20,074 bases of DNA, taken from Candidatus Saccharimonadota bacterium. Its GTDB lineage: Bacteria > Patescibacteriota > Saccharimonadia > Saccharimonadales > JAGQNJ01. Both the position numbers and the translations under genes were made by a program. The notes beneath the pieces were generated by a model. It saw nothing but the letters and a program-made list of their open reading frames with translations, searched no databases and was not told the origin of the DNA. Positions 15,938 through 20,074 of this stretch are shown here, in pieces. The stretch is from NCBI GenBank assembly GCA_020428115.1, contig JAGQNJ010000007.1, positions 1-20,074 of the forward strand. The letters are read 5' to 3'. How positions within the stretch are numbered: the first letter of the stretch is position 1; every line of letters starts with the position of its first letter.

Positions 15938-16438
15938 CTAGCGAACCATCGGCCAAAGCATAACGGCCAATGATAGCGGCATGCCAAAGTCCCAGATAAG
16001 TATGAGTGTATTGTTGGGTGCGTAGTTTTTGTCCCTGATAATCTCTTTGATGTGATTGAGCCCAGCAAGCACCAAAAAGGTGATAATCGGTATTGCGGCC
16101 GTAACCCAGGCGTCCAAACCGTGTCTACCCGCATAGAAACTTGCTATGCCGAGACCAAGCGATACTGCAGCTAGCTCATACTGAAACCCATTAGTTTTCC
16201 ACCCGATAGATGCGGCTGTCTTTTTGGCAAACACAGAGTGCATGACCGAAGAAACCACAAAATTCCACCCCGAAAAGTACAGCAGCCACCGTACAGAGTT
16301 ATCTGCGCTGGTGTCTCCGGCGGCACTGCCTGGTGCAGCCGATCCGCCAAAGGCATAGATCCACGCCAAGACCAACAGTGCTGGCAACGCCAGACTGAAT
16401 ATGGTCGTTTTGATATCTTGTTTCTTCTTTTTTGCCAT
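15938..16438 (-). CDS. DUF6790-like membrane protein
   Basis: A 166-aa protein with a lysine-rich start (MAKKKKQD) and about four membrane helices. The middle, SVFAKKTAASIGWKTNGFQY followed by ELAAVSLGLGIASF, and the later GLNHIKEIIRDKNYAPNN fit the DUF6790 pattern as I recall it (IGW..SPFQ.E...A..G; GH....NFAPGN). Its function is unknown. An AGGGGGTGG ribosome site precedes the ATG. A possible -10 TATACT lies at 16478-16473, and a GATAA-TTC-TTATC dyad (16457-16469) sits between it and the ribosome site. Confidence 0.75.
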   Translation of the reverse strand: MAKKKKQDIKTTIFSLALPALLVLAWIYAFGGSAAPGSAAGDTSADNSVRWLLYFSGWNFVVSSVMHSVFAKKTAASIGWKTNGFQYELAAVSLGLGIASFYAGRHGLDAWVTAAIPIITFLVLAGLNHIKEIIRDKNYAPNNTLILIWDFGMPLSLAVMLWPMVR

Positions 16439-16509
16439 ACCACCCCCTTGTTATCGGATAATTCTTATCACCAGTATATACCAAAACAAAAACCCAGATA
16501 AACTAGGTA

Positions 16510-16535
16510 TCTTTTCTTGGTTGCGGGGGCAGGAC
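16510..16535 (+). repeat. Displaced copy of the tRNA-fMet 3' end (att-like site)
   Basis: This 26-base stretch is identical to 18940-18965, which spans the acceptor, part of the T-arm, CCA and eight following bases of tRNA-fMet. Both copies have the same orientation. The core CTTTTCTTGGTTGC also occurs at 16670-16683. A tRNA 3' end duplicated at the far side of an accessory segment is the classic footprint of site-specific integration. Confidence 0.75.
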
Positions 16536-16606
16536 GCGCTTCGCTTGCACGGATCTCGCTTTTCGGAGCAAGCTCCTGCACGCTCACTCCTGTACGAACC
16601 TGCCCG

Positions 16607-16683
16607 AACGGGCTACTAGGTTCGAGGATTGTCTCAGCAAAGAAAAACAGCCGGTCATTTGACCAGCTGCTTTTCTTGGTTGC
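16607..16683 (-). repeat. Repeat module copy 1: conserved flank, variable hairpin, tRNA-end core
   Basis: The first 41 bases (16607-16647) are identical to 18879-18919. A hairpin follows (16648-16669), then the 14-base core (16670-16683) identical to 18941-18954. On the minus strand the hairpin is a 9-bp stem followed by TTTTTCTTT, i.e. a terminator. Confidence 0.8.
16639..16669 (-). terminator. Terminator hairpin in module copy 1
   Basis: Minus strand: CAGCTGGTC, loop AAAT, GACCGGCTG with one U-G pair, then TTTTTCTTT. No intact tRNA precedes it here, only the core CCA-like remnant. Confidence 0.7.
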
Positions 16684-16738
16684 CCAAGTATCTCAACATT
16701 GGAACCTTATCTGTAATGAGCTACTCCGGTGGAAACAA

Positions 16739-16860
16739 ATTTTAGGGGTAACACCTCGGCAATCTTACTCTGGCAGCTGGGACTAGAACCGGCCGAGCAT
16801 TGCGAAAGGGCGTTCTATCCCAGCAACATATTTACCCCAGTTATGCTTACATCCTAAAAT
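16739..16860. repeat. Nested palindromic block with tRNA-like remnants
   Basis: ATTTTAGG (16739-16746) pairs with CCTAAAAT (16853-16860), and GGGGTAA (16745-16751) with TTACCCC (16832-16838). GCTGGGACTAGAAC (16776-16789) pairs with GTTCTATCCCAGC (16812-16824) with one bulge. Read on the minus strand, the end GGTTCTAGTCCCAGCTGCCA looks like a T-loop and CCA end, but no complete cloverleaf forms. It lies in the gene-free stretch before the Fic gene. Confidence 0.5.
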
Positions 16861-16865
16861 GGCGT

Positions 16866-16937
16866 TACTTACATAATTAACACAAAGATTTTTAAGTTAA
16901 CAGATAGATATTGACAAAAATACTTACATAATTTACA
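16866..16937 (+). promoter_or_regulatory. Pair of direct repeats at the Fic promoter (candidate operator)
   Basis: TACTTACATAATTAACA (16866-16882) and TACTTACATAATTTACA (16921-16937) match at 16 of 17 bases, 55 bp apart (about five helical turns). The second copy covers the promoter spacer and most of the -10. Confidence 0.5.
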
Positions 16938-16939
16938 AT
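16911..16939 (+). promoter_or_regulatory. Fic gene promoter
   Basis: TTGACA (16911-16916), 17 bases, TACAAT (16934-16939). The expected start is near 16946, which rules out the ATG at 16938 as the start codon. Confidence 0.75.
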
Positions 16940-16961
16940 GTGGATAACAAAAGGATTAATT

Positions 16962-18161
16962 ATGCCAAGACATAAGGGCGACCACAAAAAACTTTTCGTA
17001 CTCCCCACACCACTCCTTGATTCCCCGATAGCGAGCCGCGTGCTCGAGCTTGAAACGCTTAGGAGTAGGGAGTTAACCGGCACGACACCGCCATGGATAT
17101 TCTTTGGTGTAAAAAATTTATTCCAAACAGTCGAGAGCGTAATTTCGACACATATTGAAGGCAATAACACTACGATTGCTGCTTATGTGGAAGCAGCTCG
17201 CCGAATCAAAAAAAAGGTCAACGCTGATGAAAAAATTAGAATGATTCTCAACCTAGAGAATGCCCTCAAGGATATTGAGAAAGATGTCAATTCAGATACC
17301 GTTTTCGACAAAGATTTTATCCTTGACCTACACAAAAAGGTAGTAGATGGCTTAGACCCTGGCCAGGAGGGCGAAGGCGATACCCGACCAGGTGCATATA
17401 GGAATGAACATCGTGAAATACAGAATTCCCAGCATGTCCTACCACAACATACTGATGTTCGTGACCTCATGAACCAGTTGATCAAATTCATCAATACAGA
17501 CGTGCCGCACACAATGGAGCTAATAAAAATCGCTCTCGTGCACCATCGATTTGTGTGGATACACCCCTTCGGTAATGGTAACGGTCGCGTTGTTCGCTTA
17601 TTGACATACGCGATGTTAGCTAGAGCAGGATACATTGATAAGGACGGTGCAAGGCTCTTAGATCCGACCGCCGTATTCGGCTCTAACAAGCTAACCTATT
17701 ACGATAAATTGTCTGGTGCTGATGATTTAAGCGAAAAAGGTTCAATGGATTGGTGCGAATATATGCTGTCCGGCCTAACTGAAGAAATTCATAAGATTGA
17801 TCAGCTACTCGATGGAGATTTTACGAAACGAAAGATCATTGTTCCTGCAATAACTTTCGCACACGAGAAGCAGAAAATTACAAAGCTAGAAAGGGACATG
17901 CTTCTGGTTTGTGTCGATAAGAATCTTGTTTCAGCAAGTGATTTTCGTGATTTATTCCCGGCCAATACCTCACACGTTCGAATATCACAGGTAATCAACA
18001 AGCTCAGACAACAGAATCTTATTGAGCCGGTACGACCCGGTGCGAGGAAGTACATGTTATGTATGAATCACAATCTGCTTACTACGGGAATCTTAAGGAA
18101 ACTAGACGAAAACGGCTTCTTGCCCCCGCTACAACCCGGAATAAGCAACCAGACAGTTTAA
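16962..18161 (+). CDS. Fic-domain protein with C-terminal winged helix
   Basis: A 399-aa protein. An N-terminal helical region carries STHIEGN (62-68), matching the class II inhibitory motif [ST]xxxE[GN] that blocks the active site in autoinhibited Fic enzymes. The Fic core motif HPFGNGNGRVVR lies at 201-212, preceded by the LVHHRFVWI helix. Canonical AMP-transferases have HxFx[DE]GNGR; here the acidic residue is Asn205, so metal binding and activity may differ. A C-terminal winged helix (about 320-375: LERDMLLVCVDKNLVS..., SQVINKLRQQNLIEPVR) suggests DNA binding. The start at 16962 is chosen for AAAGGAT upstream and for its position after the promoter. Such Fic proteins typically modify proteins with AMP and can act as toxins or regulators. 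It lies in the putative tRNA-fMet island. Confidence 0.92.
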   Translation: MPRHKGDHKKLFVLPTPLLDSPIASRVLELETLRSRELTGTTPPWIFFGVKNLFQTVESVISTHIEGNNTTIAAYVEAARRIKKKVNADEKIRMILNLENALKDIEKDVNSDTVFDKDFILDLHKKVVDGLDPGQEGEGDTRPGAYRNEHREIQNSQHVLPQHTDVRDLMNQLIKFINTDVPHTMELIKIALVHHRFVWIHPFGNGNGRVVRLLTYAMLARAGYIDKDGARLLDPTAVFGSNKLTYYDKLSGADDLSEKGSMDWCEYMLSGLTEEIHKIDQLLDGDFTKRKIIVPAITFAHEKQKITKLERDMLLVCVDKNLVSASDFRDLFPANTSHVRISQVINKLRQQNLIEPVRPGARKYMLCMNHNLLTTGILRKLDENGFLPPLQPGISNQTV

Positions 18162-18356
18162 TAGAGCATTGCACAAATGCATATGTGGACTAATATATCC
18201 GGCCGGAATGTAATGCCTGCCATCCAGTCGTTACTCATAGAATGAGATATAAAGAGCGAATGTGTTTCGATCAAGTCCAGGACGGATAAGACTGATATAC
18301 GCACCACCCCCCAGTCTTCACGGGTTCCCATAGGCCCTTTATAAGAGCAAAGGACA
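18162..18356. other. Intergenic gap between convergent Fic and 97-aa genes
   Basis: No gene, tRNA or convincing terminator is seen. Small dyads only (CTCAT/ATGAG near 18235; CCTTT/AAAGG near 18336-18353). Confidence 0.4.
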
Positions 18357-18650
18357 CTAGGGCTTCTGTTCCTTTTTGCTTTTACTCCCCATTTTTCTTA
18401 CCAGTCTAAGTATCAGACCTATTATTCCAAGTAGGATCTCAGCCCAGATCCATAGCCCAAGAACGGCGTTAATAATTACAATAACCGATCCGAAAGGGTT
18501 AAGCTCTGGATGATACTCCAGTTGATTTGTAATTAAAAAGGTGATCAAAATAAGAGGTAGTCTATATGCTCTCCGTTGCCACCACTTGCTTTCAGAATTG
18601 GCCGGCCGATTATCCGCAGGTACCTTTCGAGTTTGATTGTTAACCACCAT
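18357..18650 (-). CDS. 97-aa two-helix membrane protein
   Basis: The start at 18650 is set by AAAGGAG; an in-frame ATG 12 codons upstream would consume that site. The N-terminal 35 residues are polar and basic (MVVNNQTRKVPADNRPANSE), then two hydrophobic segments (LPLILITFLITNQ; a longer one containing SVIVIINAVLGLWIWAEILL) and a very basic tail (RKMGSKSKKEQKP). The family is not recognised. It is preceded by a structured leader with its own promoter and a terminator that ends 30 bases before the ATG, a layout typical of transcription attenuation. It is convergent with the Fic gene and inside the same segment. Confidence 0.75.
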   Translation of the reverse strand: MVVNNQTRKVPADNRPANSESKWWQRRAYRLPLILITFLITNQLEYHPELNPFGSVIVIINAVLGLWIWAEILLGIIGLILRLVRKMGSKSKKEQKP

Positions 18651-18679
18651 GACTACTCCTTTCATTAAGTGCCCGCCAT

Positions 18680-18711
18680 AAAACAAAAATGACAGCCACG
18701 ATTTGACTGTC
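18680..18711 (-). terminator. Intrinsic terminator in the leader of the 97-aa gene
   Basis: Minus strand: GACAGTC, loop AAATCGT, GGCTGTC (7 pairs, one U-G), then ATTTTTGTTTT. Its 5' arm shares three bases (18709-18711) with the closing helix of the upstream structured RNA. Confidence 0.8.
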
Positions 18712-18810
18712 TAGGTCTACAATAAGCGGGTTACGCCTAAAGCTCATGGCTGCCATTACTGGGCATAACCATGTTGAACATAGTTTGTTTCGCAAATTGT
18801 AAACCTAGAC
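18681..18810 (-). ncRNA. Structured RNA of about 130 bases (riboswitch-like leader or small RNA)
   Basis: On the minus strand a 13-bp helix closes the element (18810-18798 with 18721-18709, one U-G pair and no mismatch). Inside are a 4-bp hairpin with loop CGAAA (18796-18784), a 4-bp hairpin AUGU-UCA-ACAU (18781-18771), and directly stacked on it a 9-bp helix GGUUAUGCC/GGCGUAACC (18770-18762 with 18737-18729) carrying an inner AUGG-CAG-CCAU hairpin (18756-18746). The promoter places +1 at G18810, the first base of the closing helix. It ends in a terminator just before the 97-aa gene's ribosome site. It does not match 4.5S RNA, tmRNA, RNase P RNA or the riboswitch classes I can recall. Confidence 0.6.
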
Positions 18811-18816
18811 ATGCGC

Positions 18817-18825
18817 ATTATAGCA
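18817..18825 (-). promoter_or_regulatory. Extended -10 promoter of the structured RNA
   Basis: Minus strand TGC-TATAAT (18825-18817), followed by six bases and then G18810. The -35 is weak, which is common with an extended -10. Confidence 0.55.
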
Positions 18826-18878
18826 CTATCCTACCGAAGATTCCTCCCGGCAAGATCCTTTCTATACGGACCTGCTCT

Positions 18879-18954
18879 AACGGGCTACTAGGTTCGAGGA
18901 TTGTCTCAGCAAAGAAAAAAGTTCCACCTTTGGTGAAACTCTTTTCTTGGTTGC
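18879..18954 (-). repeat. Repeat module copy 2, attached to tRNA-fMet
   Basis: A 41-base flank identical to 16607-16647, a different hairpin (18920-18940), then the same core. Similarity to copy 1 extends about 20 bases further left with several mismatches. Here the core is the end of intact tRNA-fMet. Confidence 0.8.
18911..18940 (-). terminator. tRNA-fMet terminator
   Basis: Minus strand: AGTTTCACC, loop AAA, GGTGGAACT (9 pairs, one U-G), then TTTTTCTTT, seven bases after the tRNA CCA. Confidence 0.85.
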
Positions 18955-19022
18955 GGGGGCAGGACTCGAACCTGCGACCTTGTGGTTATGAGCCACACGA
19001 GCTGCCGCTGCTCCACCCCGCG
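18948..19022 (-). tRNA. Initiator tRNA-fMet (CAU)
   Basis: A 75-base cloverleaf with encoded CCA. The initiator hallmark C1 x A72 mismatch is present (CGCGGGG against CCCCGCA). The D-arm is GAGC/GCTC with a short 7-base loop, the anticodon loop CTCATAA, and the T-arm GCAGG-TTCGAGT-CCTGC. The anticodon stem is TGTGG/CCACA, so the usual three G-C pairs at 29-31/39-41 are U29-A41 plus two G-C pairs. It has its own promoter and terminator. Confidence 0.95.
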
Positions 19023-19043
19023 TCATCGTTAGAACCGACGTAC

Positions 19044-19072
19044 ATAGTAGCAAACAGGGGTCGGGTTGTCAA
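19044..19072 (-). promoter_or_regulatory. tRNA-fMet promoter
   Basis: Minus strand: TTGACA (19072-19067), 17 bases, TACTAT (19049-19044); the expected start is about 15 bases before the mature tRNA. The -35 lies just after the stop of the FtsB-like gene. Confidence 0.75.
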
Positions 19073-19074
19073 TG

Positions 19075-19539
19075 TCAGGAGCTGCTTAGCAATTTGTTGT
19101 CCGATTTTCTGAAAAAGAAATTAACCCAATCTTCAAGATTTTGCTGATAGGCAGGCTTCTCGGCCTTTTGCTCTGTGTCCTCCTCTACCGTAGTAGTCGC
19201 ATCTATAGTATGGGCAAGCGCCACGTTACTCGGTACTATGTACACCTTTTCCCCTGGAGCACCCTTACCGAACTGCCTGCGTGCTGCCAGCTCTAGAAAC
19301 CGATCTGTCTCGAGATACTGATTCTCGAGAGCAAGATTTTGATTCTCGAGCCTTTGCACCTCTACCTCCTGCTGCAACCGAGCAATACGCTTCTGAAGTT
19401 CGTAGTTGGTTTGTATTGCCTTAATACCACTCCAGCTGGTTAACAGTATGATAATCACAAACACAACCTGCCCAACAAACCGCAGATCACCGAGATTTTT
19501 TACAAACGTTTTTAAGTGCGTTTTGATTTTGGTTAACAT
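19075..19539 (-). CDS. Septum formation initiator (FtsB/DivIC family)
   Basis: A 154-aa bitopic membrane protein: short cytoplasmic basic N-terminus, one membrane helix (about 22-38), coiled coil (about 45-77, LQKRIARLQQEVEVQRLENQ), then the family's conserved ETDRFLELAARRQFGKGAPG followed by EKVYIVP (78-103). FtsB/DivIC links FtsL and FtsQ in the divisome. A longer polar C-terminal tail (about 104-154) is present. The -10 TATACT with extended TGG lies ten bases before the ATG and there is no Shine-Dalgarno, so the mRNA is probably nearly leaderless. Whether it is FtsB or DivIC cannot be decided here. Confidence 0.9.
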   Translation of the reverse strand: MLTKIKTHLKTFVKNLGDLRFVGQVVFVIIILLTSWSGIKAIQTNYELQKRIARLQQEVEVQRLENQNLALENQYLETDRFLELAARRQFGKGAPGEKVYIVPSNVALAHTIDATTTVEEDTEQKAEKPAYQQNLEDWVNFFFRKSDNKLLSSS

Positions 19540-19549
19540 CCGTCTTTAC

Positions 19550-19558
19550 AGTATACCA
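19550..19558 (-). promoter_or_regulatory. Extended -10 promoter of the FtsB-like gene
   Basis: Minus strand TGG-TATACT (19558-19550), ten bases before the ATG. The -35 is weak. Confidence 0.45.
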
Positions 19559-19574
19559 AGCTGGCGCAATAAGG

Positions 19575-19997
19575 CTATTTTTGATTGATTAACTCTTTGA
19601 TCTTTCCTTCAATCTCTTGTTTAGCTTTGCGTGTTGCATCAGCTCCGTGATCCATCGGATCGGTTACTTCCCAATATATAAAGTTTGGGTGATTACTGAG
19701 CCATTCGGGAGTGTATTCGGGATGAGCCATGCTGATTACCTTATCGTAACTATCAAGCATATCTTCAACGAACTGCGTGCGGACATTCTCGGCAACGTCT
19801 ATGCCCTCATCTTCTTTCATGACATCTATTACATATGTACCACCACGGCGATTGCGTCTTTCGGATAGCGTCTTCCCTGGATGCTTGACTTGTGTGCCAG
19901 CCGATTCAGCATCCTGAGTCCCAGTCAGTTTATTGTAAAGTTCGGCGGCCATCTGGCTTCTACCTACATTTGCCCAACAAACAAAGAGAATCTTCAT
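19575..19997 (-). CDS. Low-molecular-weight phosphatase / arsenate reductase-like protein
   Basis: A 140-aa cytoplasmic protein of the LMW-PTP fold. The phosphate-binding loop C-x5-R-S is at the N-terminus (C7 WANVG R13 S14, then QMAAELYNK), and the general-acid Asp lies in VTDPMDHG (Asp113-Pro114). The 'SQMAE'-like continuation resembles ArsC-type members, but the extra Cys residues of thioredoxin-linked arsenate reductase are missing (only Cys7 is seen), so protein-tyrosine or small-molecule phosphatase activity is as likely. The start lacks a Shine-Dalgarno; TATGAT with an extended TGG lies six bases upstream. Confidence 0.88.
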   Translation of the reverse strand: MKILFVCWANVGRSQMAAELYNKLTGTQDAESAGTQVKHPGKTLSERRNRRGGTYVIDVMKEDEGIDVAENVRTQFVEDMLDSYDKVISMAHPEYTPEWLSNHPNFIYWEVTDPMDHGADATRKAKQEIEGKIKELINQK

Positions 19998-20003
19998 AAG
20001 TTA

Positions 20004-20012
20004 ATCATACCA
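20004..20012 (-). promoter_or_regulatory. Extended -10 promoter of the phosphatase gene, leaderless type
   Basis: Minus strand TGG-TATGAT (20012-20004), six bases before ATG at 19997. No ribosome site fits in between. Confidence 0.5.
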
Positions 20013-20074
20013 AAACTTTTCTGGTGGGATAAAACGAAGAGTTGTGCAACTTTGGTCTTACAGTGCGACCGCTT

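Noticed and set aside
16525..16669. A second complete tRNA-fMet gene
   Set aside because: Only the 3' end is present at 16510-16535; no anticodon arm, D-arm or 5' acceptor strand can be found.
16517..16786. An 89-codon plus-strand frame sharing NGLLGSRIVSAKK with another frame
   Set aside because: The shared peptide comes from the 41-base repeat module and terminator; the frame covers a tRNA-end copy and has no ribosome site.
18681..18810. Structured RNA as 4.5S (SRP) RNA or tmRNA
   Set aside because: The conserved SRP tetraloop region (GGAAGCAGCC context) is absent, and there is no tRNA-like end or tag frame.
18771..19112. A 113-codon plus-strand frame
   Set aside because: It is the antisense of tRNA-fMet plus the repeat module (the RGQDSNLRP peptide is a well-known translated-tRNA artefact).

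Overview
The window reads as chromosomal DNA from a Patescibacteria/CPR bacterium, most likely a Candidatus Saccharibacteria (TM7) relative. This is an inference. It rests on the compact, almost entirely minus-strand layout, a trimmed HrcA, a sortase beside a chaperone operon, small orphan membrane proteins, and TGA used as a normal stop (grpE, FtsB-like gene), which argues against the TGA-recoding CPR lineages.

Minus strand, in order of transcription: a low-molecular-weight phosphatase-like gene (19997-19575), an FtsB/DivIC-like division gene (19539-19075) and initiator tRNA-fMet (19022-18948). Further left is an 84-aa gene, tilS and ftsH (14642-11521). Next come murJ, lepA, gmk and a 159-aa orphan. 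A CIRCE operator follows, then the heat-shock operon hrcA-grpE-(84-aa orphan)-dnaK-(155-aa orphan)-dnaJ. Last are a sortase, a divergent GGDEF protein, a 36-aa membrane peptide and a gene cut by the left edge. Gene joints in the heat-shock operon are very tight (8-bp, ATGA and TAATG overlaps, then 6- and 2-bp gaps), implying translational coupling.

The accessory part lies at about 14.7-19.0 kb. It holds elongator tRNA-Met with broken partial copies beside it, a stand-alone small transcript (15338 to about 15164), a plus-strand DUF7144-like membrane gene, a minus-strand DUF6790-like membrane gene, and a roughly 2.4-kb segment ending at the 3' end of tRNA-fMet. That segment has a displaced copy of the tRNA 3' end at its far side. 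It carries a Fic protein with a C-terminal winged helix, a 97-aa membrane protein preceded by a riboswitch-like leader, and two copies of a terminator module whose flanks are identical while the hairpin stems differ at nearly every pair yet still pair. No integrase is present in the window.

Regulatory pattern: several transcription units (sortase, hrcA, murJ, FtsB-like, phosphatase) have a -10 box only 6-10 bases before the start codon and no Shine-Dalgarno, suggesting leaderless mRNAs. Internal operon genes often carry clear Shine-Dalgarno sites. All promoter, operator and RNA calls were made by reading the sequence and have not been tested by computation or experiment.
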